The position numbers and the translations under genes are program-made. From contig JAQGBZ010000273.1 in NCBI GenBank assembly GCA_034687125.1, positions 22,807-86,806 of the forward strand: DNA of 64,000 nt, in the 5' to 3' direction. Positions 49,661 through 61,859 of the stretch are shown piece after piece; position 1 is the stretch's first letter, and every line of letters starts with the position of its first letter. Source of the DNA: Neelides folsomi (taxonomy: Eukaryota > Arthropoda > Collembola > Neelipleona > Neelidae). The notes under the pieces are model-generated. The model searched no databases and was not told where the DNA came from. It was given only the letters and a program-made list of their open reading frames with translations.

Positions 49661-52091
49661 ATGAACGGCGGCCAAGAGATGACCGATGTTGGTTCTCCAA
49701 GTCGAGGAGGAACAACATTTGCCTCTGGTGACGCTGTCGCCATTCAAACTCCTAAAGAAGAAGATGTACCAAACTTTGGACGAAAATGGTCACATTTTCC
49801 CGGAAAGAACAAATTTTATTGTAACGGACGAATCATTACAGCACCAAGTATCAGATTTTGTCTTCTCAGCTTCGTGCTCATCTTCTTCACCTTTTCCCTC
49901 TTTATTTCATTTGAGTAAGTTAAGCATTTAATAAATGAATATCAAAATGAATATTAAGATTTTATACAATATAAACATTTGGTCATAATCATAAACTCAT
50001 CATTTACATAATAATTATGCAAATAAATATACCATAAATGTTTAACAATGGAAATATTTGTTTTGTCTAGTGGGGTCTTTTTGGCTAAGAGAGTAACAAT
50101 TGCCGTTCCTATCATCGGATCCATCCTCTTCATTTGCGTCATTGTGAATATGTTCCGAACGAGTTGCAGCGACCCGGGGATTCTGCCGCGATCCTCGGTT
50201 CAAGAATATGAGTTTATAGAGAGGATGTACGCGAGTCCAAATAATTTGCGCCCGCCTCCAAGGACGAGAGACATTATTGTGAATGGACAAACGATTAAGT
50301 CCAAATACTGTTTTACTTGTAAAATGTTTCGCCCTCCAAGAGCTTCTCACTGTGGAGTTTGTGATAATTGTGTCGGTAATGGAATATTTAATCATTTATA
50401 CTAATATCCAATTCTGTATGATTGACGTGTTCTAAATTACTTTTTTTCATCTTAGATCGATTTGACCATCATTGTCCATTCCTCGGAAACTGCATTGGGA
50501 AGAGAAATTATAGGAGTTTTTACGCTTTCATTGTCTCTCTCAGTTTTCTAGCCTTATTCGTTCTCTCTTGTTCCATAACTCATCTTGTATTATGTAAGAT
50601 ATCATTTGCATATTAATTTACAAAATTTTTACGAAATTAACAAAACTTTATCTTCAATGATGGAAAAAAGGTGATTATATGAGATGACTTAACATATCTT
50701 TAATTTTCAGTAACTCAAGAGAGGGGGACATTTTTAGAAGCTCTTCGAGAGTCTCCAACTTCCGCAGTTGTTGTCCTCATTAGTTTTTTCGGCATGTGGA
50801 CTGTGTTGGGATTAGCAGGATTCCATACTTACCTCATTGCTGTAGAACAAACCACTAATGAAGATGTAAGACCATATATAATTTTATTCAATTCTTTTAT
50901 AATATTACAATTCATCTTTACACGATTCTCTTTAATAGATCAAAGGAATGTTTGGGCGTGCGAACTCTAAAAACCCTTATACAAGAGGAAATGTTTGTCG
51001 AAATTGTTGTTTTGTCCTTTGTGGTCCTTCTCAGCCAAGTTTAATTGGTAAAACTAACGATATGATGTAGATATTTTTTACTCAAATAATAATACATAGG
51101 TAGTTATTTTTATCTTAATCATCAAATTCTAGTTTTTTTAATTACTATTAGAGTATGATTTTTTACATATTTACCTAATATCAGAATTAAATATGTAGTA
51201 TATAATTATTTTTAGAGATTGAATAATAAAACCATACTTGATATGGAATGAAATATTTCAATTAATGAAAAATAAAACGATATGAGATATATAAAAAATA
51301 AGATATAACTACATAGGATATTACAATCTAATATTTAATTTAGTATATGTTAATTAATATACCAATTTTTAATTAAAAGATGCGAGAGGGAAAGCAACTT
51401 ACGATTATATTACTTCTTATCCGAAGAAAATGGTCACTTCTTCGAATGTTCATTCTACGAATAACTCTTCGGGGAAAATGAAGAATGAAGTGTCCATCGC
51501 AAATACTGGCCGTTGCAATATTCAACAAGTAAACTAATTCTTCTTTACATTTCATTAAATATTGAGCATAATAAAATTTAAATGATTTTATCTTGTTTTC
51601 AGTGTAATGAAACGAAAAATGTTGGAAACAAAGAACCCCAGTTGATGGGGCTCGAGATTATCTCGTCGCCAGCCACTCAATTTGGTGAAGGTCGAATGGA
51701 CGTTCGAAGTCACCCGAACGGAAACTCTCACAAAGGAATGCCTGGTAAGAAAGACTTTTCTTCGCTCGAACGCGTAGGAGTTCGGGAATTTCGAGAAGAA
51801 TGGAGACATTCTTTGAGAGACGAACGAAAGTTGAGCAATTTGAGACATACAGCTGTTCAGCCAAAGTCAGCTCGCCTTCTCATAGCCACTTCGTCCCGTC
51901 CTTCGGTGTATGATAACACTGACAAGAGGAAGTGCGGATCCGTCATTAATTTAAACCTTGAGAAATTAGGCATTGCCTACGGACAAGGAGATTTCAGAGA
52001 TGTTCAGTATGTTGACTATGAAAACTCTCTAACGAGAAATAAATCAAAATGTAGATTACCAGTTGCTGACATTCAATTTGAAGATGTGTAA
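49661..52091 (+). CDS. ZDHHC9/14/18-type palmitoyltransferase (approximated-like)
   Basis: Membrane protein S-acyltransferase of the Golgi or plasma membrane; the insect member (approximated) acts in Fat/Dachs signalling. Exons 49661-49914, 50071-50375, 50456-50593, 50711-50865, 50939-51047, 51380-51528 and 51603-52091 give 532 residues. It shows RKWSHFPGKNKFYCNGRII then two helices, SCSDPGILPR, the cysteine-rich domain (KYCFTCKMFRPPRASHCGVC) and the active site DRFDHHCPFLGNCIGKRNYR with catalytic Cys about 193; Phe-Leu replaces the usual Trp-Val. Two more helices and the TTxE-like NPYTRGN follow, then a long Ser/Lys-rich cytosolic tail. The ATG is chosen because the upstream in-frame extension has none. 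A candidate alternative 3' exon is described separately. Confidence 0.92.
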
Positions 52092-52391
52092 AGTATCTAA
52101 ATAGAGAATATTTTATAAATTCTTGCTATTTTATAAATGCATGTAATATATAAATTAAAACTACTAATTTCCGCATTAGTTTGTATTTATTATATATCGG
52201 TATATTACTCGACAATTGTAAATCAAAGTTTTAAAATTTTTTAAATAACTAAAATGTTAATTTAATTAAAATGTCAGACTTATTCAATTCTAATCTATAA
52301 TGGTTGACAGAATTAATATTTGCCTTATTAAGTTGTAATTGTTATTTTAATGAAATGGAATATAATAATTACCTTTAACGCTTACGATTCA

Positions 52392-52803
52392 ATGGGATAT
52401 GGTGGTGAGTATGGTTGGTCCGTTTATATTTTAGCGACTTTAAAGATGATCTAAAATCTTATCAAATTTAATATTAATTTATTTAATTATTTAATCAGGT
52501 TCTGCGAGATCGAGCAAGGGGAGTCCTTCTGACATTGATAGTGACATGAAGAATGCAAATTACTATAATAGTGGAAGTGGAGAAGTTACACCAAGGGGCA
52601 CTTCAAGTGACATTGACTCTTCGAGAAGGAATGACATGAGAAATGTTAAGAGTCACAGTGCAGCTTCAACCGTTTCTCTTCCATCTCGTCCTCATCAAAT
52701 CTCCCCAATTACAATGGGGCCCATTTCCGAACCCGATCTCGGAAATCTCGATCACTCCCTTACTATGATCAACTCGCCTCTACGCCTTGACACCATCATG
52801 TAA
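52392..52803 (+). CDS. Short Ser-rich ORF, separate gene or alternative ZDHHC 3' end
   Basis: Two exons, 52392-52404 and 52499-52803, join in frame to 105 residues from an ATG (MGYGG then SARSSKGSPSDIDSD). The sequence is rich in Ser, Asp, Asn and Arg, twice contains SDIDS, and ends in SPLRLDTIM. No domain is recognised; it looks disordered. An intron acceptor (TAATCAG) and donor (GTGAGT) are good. The region before the ATG has a stop in frame, so this reads either as its own small gene or as a promoter-proximal exon. It could instead be an alternative C-terminus of the palmitoyltransferase 300 nt upstream; a GTAAAG donor exists next to that stop but gives a different frame. Coding status is uncertain. 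Confidence 0.4.
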
Positions 52804-53842
52804 ATAGGATATAAATATAAATAAAAAACCGATTACAAATGGAAATGGGTTTACTGATATGAATAATATTATAAAAAACATTCCTGACCATAAACCCAAA
52901 TCAACGACTGACCTTATATATCCTTTCAAGCAAAGAGAAAAGTTTTCCCCCATGATATGTCCGTAATATTTTGTTGAAAAAAACATTATAAAATGTACAC
53001 TTGCTAAATTTCCTATACTTCCTATTTTTAAGTCCAAATTTAAAGTTGACATAAACAATATTGCAATATTCAAAGTTTATTACTTTTATTTTTGACATTT
53101 CGTATAAAAACTCAATTATTCATTGTATACCTAAGTTTTCAAAGTTTAAAATATTTAATTATAATCTAAAGTATTTAGCTTATATTGAATTTGACGAAAA
53201 ATATTTTTCCTCGCATAAAATGAAGATATTGTATGGCAAGAACAATCAGCGTCACAATTTAGTTATAAGTGTTGTAATATAACATTTTACCAGGAATATT
53301 AGATACACAATTTTAAAATTTCTTCACTGGTATCAAAAGAATTAATATAAAATATACTCTATAATTTTGTATTCGTTCCGTTTTGTATATATCATGCCAT
53401 ATTTTATGTCATCTACGTTGCTTTATTTTTTGCGCAAATATCATTTAATTATTATATTGTATTCTCCCATTATTCTAAATTGATTCAATATTACTATACA
53501 TAATAATGCAAAGTATAGAAATGAATATAAATAAAATGCTGTGAGACGAATCAGACATAAATTACTATCAAGCCATTTATTATCATTGAATAAATCCATA
53601 CTTAAACCGTAGTATATTAAATATAATATTTGTCAATTTGCTATTATCAAGACACAAAACCATTAAAAAGTAAGAGAATCCGGAACAGTAAAGGAAAAAA
53701 GTATTTTGAGCACCAATAAAATTGAATAATTTATTAAAGCCAGACACAAAATACATAAAATAATTTATAACGTACTTAAAAAGTATATAATTTAAGTAGG
53801 TATATAACCATCGACTTTGAAGTATTTTTCCACAGACTATTA
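52804..53842. other. Intergenic, 3' flanks of the ZDHHC region and TRAPPC9
   Basis: AT-rich interval between convergent genes. Open stretches at 52780-53282 on both strands are low-complexity and Phe/Ile/Asn-rich, typical of chance frames in AT-rich DNA. No repeat or RNA gene was recognised. Confidence 0.5.
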
Positions 53843-56800
53843 TTATATAATTTGGAAATACAGTGGAGGATTGTATTTCCATACAAGTTCCTCCATTTTA
53901 AAGTTCGCTTGTTCAATGGCATTCTCTGTCTTCTTTTTAGCTTTGAAGTCAACTTTAAAAAAACCCGTGAAGAAGAATATGAATGAAATCGGATGTTGGA
54001 AAGTGCAACCCGATTTAATCTGCAATATAATTAAAGTTTATTACAATTCAATATTTTGTTAAACAATTTACAAAAGAAATACTTTGTAACATAAGTAGTT
54101 CGAATCAAAGAAACATTTTCAGGTCCTACCTTTGGAATGTAGACGGGATCCAACCCAATTACTGAAAACCGCGAGTCAAGACGATTATTAAGTCGTTCAT
54201 TGTGAAAGTCTTGATAGCAATCAAGAAATAAAGTAAGGTCAACGATGTCTTCATCAATATCATTCCTCAATAGGACCACCAAATTTATTGCTTCCCCAGC
54301 ACCAAAACGAATTTCTTCTCCACTAGCGTGATCTCCATTAACAGATATTTCTATAAATTAAAGTCAATATTTACACTTTGCCATAATTAAACCTACAAAA
54401 GGTATTAAGCAATAAAACTATTAGTAAATACCCCAATGAATAGGCGAGAAAGTAACGAGTTGAACCATAGGAAGAGTAAGACGAATGCCATGTAAAGTAG
54501 CTTTGCCCTCAACTTCTCCAACAACCCATTTTAAATCAACATTGTTGATGATATGTTCGCAGCAGATTGATTCTTCTCGACCTTTAAATGATAAAATTGT
54601 TCAATTAGATTAAAATCATTCAAATTAAAATCAATAAACTAAAAAGGTTTTTAGTTCTACCTTTTTCTATAACTGATTGTAGGCATCTATTGATAGACAC
54701 AGGAATCCTGCAAGTCTCATTTTTCTCAATCAAAATTTGCTTTGTCTTGGCATAATATACTTCCATCTCTTGTTGAGTAGAATTGCAAACATCCAAAACA
54801 AGGTATAATTGAGTTGGCCTAATATCATTTAAAATGTTTAGAATTAAGAATTCTCATTAAAAATTCAATATTAGTAAGTGTAGATTATTGGTGTATTAAA
54901 CTTACGTTTCTCCTGGCAGAGTATCCCATTTTGTGATGAAGAGAGAAGGAGAAACATCAACATAGAGAGAAACTCCACAACTCCTAAAATGTCCAGTTTT
55001 AGCACCAGGCCCACCACTATATTTCAGCTTTAATACAGCTTCGTAGTTCTAAAATTGATTAAAAGATTAACACATGTTAAATGATAAAATACTTTTGTTA
55101 AAGATACTCTTATTCAAAATTAAATAGACAATAAGATTAATACTATTTTTTACCTTTAGCGATGAGATGCTGATTTTAGGAGTTCGCATTGATGTGTTAT
55201 TGCTACTACCGCTTTTTACACTTGATCTAATAATCATAAAACAGATGAGCATGAAAAGAGGAGTAATTAAAAACAAAACTTACATTTAAACTGTAACTAT
55301 CTGTAAATATGAGAATCGAACCTAGTAGATAAAATTGATTCCGTTCTCTTTGACCGGAATGCAGCCCCAAATCTCGATGGGAGGGATGGAGGTCCTTCAA
55401 TAGACGAAGGATTTTGAAAAGAAGAAAGGCTACTTGTATCACCTCCTCCCTCAGAAACTCCACCAACTTCTTGTGGTTCAGATTGACCTATGAATTCCCC
55501 AGCACCATAAATGTAAATAATAAAAGAAGCTGAAGCCCCGGGTTCAATTGGAAGTTGAGATGAGACATCGTTCCATTTGAAGATTTCTCCCGACTTCTTG
55601 GAATCGAGACTCGACTCGAGCGAAAGTTCAAGAGTCTCTATGGCCACTTTCCCGCTATTTGTGAGCGTGACTGTGCATTCTTGGCACTCTCCCATCATTA
55701 AGCTAACACTGGCGCTTGCAACAATTGAGTCTGACAATGGCGAGAAAAATTCTGATGTTGGCTTCGAAGTTGTAACCTAATTTTAAAACACATTTTATTT
55801 AAAAACTAAATTTACATACATAATAATTACCTAAATGTAATTCAGGAATAAATATAAAAATTACTTCAAGACAAGGCAAAGATGGAACAATTTCAATATC
55901 AATGTGTGGATACGCAGTATTCGGCATATTCTTTAACTTAATATTTGAACGAACGCCGAGCGTATTTGTCGAATAGCCTGAAAAGCACAAAAATATTCCA
56001 AATGAATACTTCATAAATCATACATCCATCTAATAATTAAGATGTTAAGTTTCTTTATTTATTCATTTAGAAATAATTAAATTGGCCACCTAAAATCCTT
56101 AGATTTCCAGGAGCTAATGGCTTTCCTGTCAGCGTGGCCGGAAACATTGTTGACTCGGCCGGAATTGAAATTACATTGGAGTTAATTTGAAAGTTTACTC
56201 CTTCAGTAATAAGGGACTGGAAATAAATAATCATTAACATAATATTTCGAATTAAGTGTATTATAATTTTAAACAAATATTCATTATTAAAAAATTGTAC
56301 CATTGAATAAACTTTGAGCTCAATTGGAAGAGGGTTTTCGAGAAGAACGTTTACTTCACATAACTCGTTTTCAACCCAGCAAAATTCTGGAATAGCAAGA
56401 ATAAAAAATTATGATAAGCAGAGACATTGTATCTGTATTACAACATTGTTAATTGAATAAGACAGTAAATTAAAAAAATTATCAATATTATTGTATAAAT
56501 CATATTAAAATGCTTGCCAGCTTTGCTCGGATCCTTCGCTACTTTGTCTCTATTAGTGGCAAATGGGGTGTAAACGAATGGACTGACTTCCAAAGGCAAT
56601 TTCTTTTCTTCAATTTTATCTGCTTTTAAGTGAGGTGTTGGAGTAACTGGCTTAAACACTCTGAAAATTGAAAGGATTCGAAGTTATCTTAAATGAATCA
56701 AAAGTATAATCTGATGAAGTCCTTACCTCACAAAAGGAATGTGACTTAAATGAACCGGAGGAACAATTACTCCATTGTCAAGAGCCAGAGGCACAGGAAG

Positions 56801-59408
56801 GCCTTCGTTTTCTCTTGTAAGAGCCTCTAACTGAAGTGCAAACTCACGCTTTTCATCTCTTCCAACCTGTAAAATTAACCACATTAAAAAATGAACTAAT
56901 GTGATATTGTGTAATCCCAATAATGATACAAATAAAATATTTTATGAAATTTCAAACTACATGAATTGTCATCCCTAGTTATTATTAACAATTAATAATA
57001 ATAATTACATGGAGTAGTAATGTATGCATGAGCAGAGTCATGTGTCTGGTTGCAAGTAGACCATTTCCTTTCCGTTTCGCTGTTCCAACAAGCTCTTGTA
57101 TAACTTGAATTTGAATTCGAGGCCATCCAAAGAACCTTGTAGTGTCCCACTCATTTGGATCGAGTGGAATTTTGTATCCATCTAATAGTTGAAGGAGCAA
57201 CGTATGACACAGAGCCCAATTCGGCTGAGGATTCGATGGTGAAACACATCGCATTGCAGCTACCCGTTTAAAAAATGCAGCTTTACGATGAAACCCGAGT
57301 TTTGTGTATAAATCAGAAAGTGCCGAAAACCGTTGCATCTAACATTTAAAAAAACAATTAAGTAAGAATTAAATTATTTATAATTTTAATTGTTGTTTTT
57401 GATGGTTTTTAAAAATAATATTATATTTAATAAAACCTTTTCTTCTTCAGTCAATTGCAAGCTAATGAAAACAGCGTTTTGAAGAAAACCAGCTGCTTCA
57501 AATGTATCACGTAATTCAATCGAGACAAGGGCAGCTTTGATTGAAGCTTCTGTCTCAATGATCCCTGCTTGTCGATACTAAAATTTATATTAAAGAAAAT
57601 GATTTAATAGTATGTTTTCCCAAAGGTTGAATAATTTAATAAGAAATTCAAATTGTTCAATTATATTATACTTTTCCGTAGTGAGTTATGGCTTCCCTAT
57701 ATTTTTCAAGAATGTCAGGAGGCGATAAGCAATTCCTCATTGATTTTTGAACCGCAGCATTGTGATCTGCAGGAGGATCAAATCCATGAGGGAGAGAATT
57801 TGAATTTAAACTCAAGTTTTTGAATTTTGCAAGATCAGTCCCTTGGAGTGAAGAATTGCGTTGCAAAGTTGGAGAACGACGGAGAAGAGGATATAATTGA
57901 GACACGGATGCCTTTAATTAAAAAATAAACATTATTCATTGATATTACGAAATCTCGAATTTATATGAAAATCGAAAAATATTTCTCAAACTTACAGAGC
58001 ATAAGCCTTCAAGAGATGCTGCAAGCCATAGCCAATCATTGACGGATTTGAGGATTTCAATTGATGATTGATAATGATTCAATGCTTCGGAGGCCAATCC
58101 AGCCTGAAGACTTAAATCTCCTATTTGCTTTTTGAGTCGCCCTTCAGCCTTTTTCTTATTGCTTTTAGAATCCAAATCCAATCCAGCGAATTCTTTCTTC
58201 TCAAATGGAGCACATAGGGAATTGATTAATAAATTCCTGTCAGCTTTTCGCAACCTAAATTAATATAAAGGAGAAATTACTTTTATATAAAATCCATAAA
58301 TATTATTATGTTTTTTAATGTTTTACACGAAAAAAAGATTTAAATTAAACATAGTAGTATCGCTATAAAGCTTACCCAATTTTATCAAGACGCTTTGATT
58401 CAAGAACCCAAAAGAGTGCTGAAATAAATTCCTCAATGTCTGTTTCCAGCCCTTGGCTGTTGTCCATTGTGGGATAAAAAAGCGTCCTAGCCTTAAAATT
58501 TGGTGGCGTCACTAAAACCTTTGACTCTGATTTTTCTTCGGAAATATCCTTGTCGTGTTCATGATCATGAGTTGAATCCACCATAGCTGAGTATTGAATA
58601 CTTCCTGACACCGATTCAGATCTTGATCTTGAAGACGATTCCTCACTTGTCTCATCTTCAAAATCGCCAGTTTCTTGGCTTGTGATGGTTCCGATGGAAC
58701 TTGTCTCGTGAAAATCGCTATCAGCAATTTTGCTAGAATTCCCGTTAGTACACTAAAAATTGTAGAAAATAAAATTTATAAATTCATAATACAAAAAAAT
58801 TTATTAATTATGATTTTAGAAAGGAATCATTACTGTGGTATCAGATGTATCAGATGTGGTGATTGAATTTGTATCCGCTTTCCTATTTTTCCATCCAGCA
58901 TCATCATGATTGTCTGATGGGGATACATCAGATGAATGATCGCCATCATAAATACTCCCATCTTGATTCAATCCAAACAAAATGCATCTTGAGTCGAAGA
59001 GAGTCCATGCGAATTTAACTTTGAGACTTTCATGGATTCGGCAGAGCTCATTTAATTCCTCTTGAGAGTTGCACTGTCCAATTGAAATGAGCCCAAGTGC
59101 TTTCCGATGGGTTTGGAAATCTCCCCAGTCGTTGTTTTCTACTGGATATGATCGAAGATATCGAATCCAAATTGTTCTCACATGGCCATGCGAATCGGAG
59201 ATCCTCACTTGACTCACTCTGCTGATCCTTTCAAATGCTCGACTAAACTGCTTTGTTCTCAATTGGCGTCCTTTAAATCATGAATAGCCAATAAACATTG
59301 AATCTTTGCAAATATAAATTTATCCAGTAAAGTCTTACCAATATGTCTAACGACTACTAGAAGAGCTTGGTGATCATTCGGTGTTTGTTGATAGTCCGGA
59401 TAAGACAT
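53843..59408 (-). CDS. TRAPPC9: Trafficking protein particle complex subunit 9 (NIBP)
   Basis: Subunit of TRAPPII, a GEF for Rab11/Rab1-type GTPases at the trans-Golgi. Nineteen exons (59408-59339, 59270-58834, 58752-58376, 58254-57996, 57911-57672, 57577-57437, 57338-57009, 56866-56727, 56660-56518, 56386-56301, 56216-56090, 55977-55865, 55776-55322, 55226-55154, 55048-54906, 54818-54661, 54581-54432, 54350-54130, 54019-53843) join to 1279 residues (human 1148). Conserved landmarks: MSYPDYQQTPNDHQALLVVV start, NNDWGDFQTHRKALGL, ESKRLDKIG, GDLSLQAGLASEALNHY, ENCLSP-like RNCLSPPDILEKYREAI, LGFHRKAAFFKRVAAMRCV and LKLKYSGGPGAKTGHF. Exon 3 adds an acidic Ser-rich insert absent in vertebrates. 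The intron after exon 9 appears to be GC-AG. The start matches the human N-terminus, so an in-frame ATG 51 nt upstream is rejected. Confidence 0.95.
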
Positions 59409-60457
59409 GTTCTGTTCAGGTGCTGAACCCGATAAGATCACACTCACTGCTGACCTCATTGATACTCTTTTTTATAATCAATTCAAAATTCGCTAAATCT
59501 CGAGTCCAATACCCTTCGTTATCAAAGCCTATAATGAATTCCCAAATGTTATATAAAATAGACAATTCATTATAATTATTTTTGATTTTAATGTTTTTTG
59601 TGCCATATTAATTTTGTGAATGCTTAATAAAATAAAGGTTGTATGATTATTTGATTATATAATATATATTGTTATTGAAAATATTAAGAATTTCTTTTGA
59701 GAAAAGAATTGTTAAAAATTAAGTGTATTAAAATTAAGATTTGTTAAAAAGTTAAAATAATGAAAAATTATATTGCAAAGATTTAATTATGAGCAGGCTC
59801 ATGCTTGATTAAATGTTCTTTTAAAGTTTGTTAAATGAAATTAGTAAATTGAAAAATAAAATGTTAAATGACCCTTATTTTATTAGTTAAGTTGCAAGTT
59901 AAAATATGTTAAAAGAAAGAAAAGAAATGAAGCCACATTTACCCACCTTGATATAACAGTAAGCCAAACATCCCAATTTTTTGAGTTGAGAATAAGCTTG
60001 CCTATCTTAAAAGATATATTTCTAGATATTTTGCAATTGATTTTACCTTTAACAGCGTTAATAAAATACTAATTATTCGAAAGAAGAATCATCTTCACTT
60101 TCAAAGGTATTTAATTTGTCATTACATTAACCGAATAGCCGAAGCATTGAAACGCTTAAATAACTTATTTTCATTCTTGTTTAAAATTCGCTATTAAAAC
60201 TATTATATTTTAAATTAAATCGACTTAAAAGTTAAACACGTTAAAGTCTATTTTGCACAATTTTTATAAAGTGGATTTATTTTTTCCAGGTTCAGATGAC
60301 ATTAATTTGAAACTTGGCAGAAATTCGCGTTGTTCAAATTAGTATAATGTTACTCGAAATGTTCTATTTTACCCCGGGAAAAATTAATTTTTACGGATCA
60401 ATTTCCCTTTTGGCACATCTTTACAAATATAAAGTAGGTAAGTATGTATATCGCATA

Positions 60458-60892
60458 CCGTAAAGACCCGATATTTGTCCGGTACCCGAAATATGCCCTT
60501 CCCCGAATTATGTCCGGGGTGAAACCTGAGATTTTTAAAGATGTCCGGGTCCCTATTTATGTCCGGGTCATTTTTCAAAATCTCGAAACGTTGAATATTT
60601 TTATCCATTCCCTTAATTTAATTCAATAAAATATGCTTCGTGGGCAATTTAGTGTTAAATTTAAAATAAAAGTTCTCTAATATGCTGAAACTAACAGCGA
60701 AAAGCAACTAAAAAGCATATTAAGATTGAAATAAAGAGCATAAACGCTTTGGAATAAACAAAAGTTTGGGATAAGTATTTAAAATATTTTAAAGATATCC
60801 GGGCCCCGAATTATGTCCTGCCCCGATTTATATCCGGGGGTCAGGGGTAATATTTTTAAAGATGTCCCGGGACAATTATAGGATCATTACGG
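60458..60892. mobile_element. MITE-like element with internal CCGGGxxATTATGTCCGGG repeats
   Basis: The outer ends CCGTAAAGACCCG and the reverse complement of the right end (CCGTAATGATCC) match over about 11 of 12 nt, with TA outside each (60456-60457, 60893-60894). Within the ends are several copies, in both orientations, of a roughly 20-nt unit such as CCCCGAATTATGTCCGGGG and GGGTCCCTATTTATGTCCGGG. It is 435 nt and has no ORF. The family is not recognised. Confidence 0.65.
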
Positions 60893-61786
60893 TATACGTT
60901 TACTTATATGCGAAATTATAACATTAATGCAAGGTTTAAATTGACTTCCGTTAATCTCAAATCTCATTTATTCATGTGGAAGTTATTACATTAAGATTTA
61001 TTTATAAAAATTTGGCAATGAGTTTAATGCCGAGTTTGATAAAAAAATGTGCCGAATCTAGTGTGAGTTATATAATAATTTAAAAAATGGGAAGAGTGTA
61101 TACATATTTTAGCAGATAATTACGAAAGAAATAAAGATCATAAGAAATTCAATTTTGTATAACGAAGTAATATTAAATATTTAAATTGTCTAAGTCATCT
61201 GGCTATGAAACTCCTCAACTTTATTGTGTAAACTGTTCAAATTTTTATCTTATTTATGGCATTTCTTCATTCATAATTCATAAATACATAAATTTTTCCA
61301 ACACAATCATCCTTCATCTCAAATTCATTCCAACTCGCACTCCTCTGAATTCAAAGTGACCTCATTAGAATTCTGCATTACTTTGTAGTAACCCCGAGTA
61401 ACCCGCTATTTACCTCTACCGGTCCTGGCACTCTCAATCATAAGTCATAAGGTAGGAAGGAACCTGTATATATATCCGACCCTCCCGAATTAATACCTGA
61501 ACGAATGAAACTCGCCTGCTTCCACTCAAAATCCCCCAATAGTTGAACTTGAGACTCGGGGAGAGAAGCTTGGGAGATTAACTCTAAGATTAGCTTTACA
61601 AGTAATATTCCCACATAAGTTGGAGCAGGAACCCTCTCGGGTAATTTTTTCTCAGGGGGAAAAACTTGATTAAAAATGAGCTAAGTAGTTCCTCGGAGAG
61701 AAAATTTATTACCAAGACGTAAAGGGATAGGAGCCCTTTAACTTTTCCAAACAGTGAGGATTAATAGGCTAAAGAGTATTTGCAGA

Positions 61787-61795
61787 TATATAAAG
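61787..61795 (+). promoter_or_regulatory. TATA box upstream of COQ3
   Basis: TATATAAAG in CAGATATATAAAGGA lies 65 nt before the COQ3 ATG at 61860. It implies a short 5' UTR of about 35 nt if used; this would also mean that no upstream coding exon exists. Confidence 0.5.
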
Positions 61796-61859
61796 GATTA
61801 CGTCGGAATTGTTGCGGCACAAATTCCTATACCTCATAAATCCTACTCACTAACTCACT

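Larger units (their letters stand above)
59409..61859. other. Intergenic region between TRAPPC9 and COQ3 starts
   Basis: Divergent interval of 2.45 kb. It contains the inverted-repeat element at 60458-60892. The last 500 nt are GC-richer, with TATATATATCC at about 61466 and TATATAAAG at 61787-61795, and are probably the COQ3 promoter. No ORF is supported. Confidence 0.5.
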
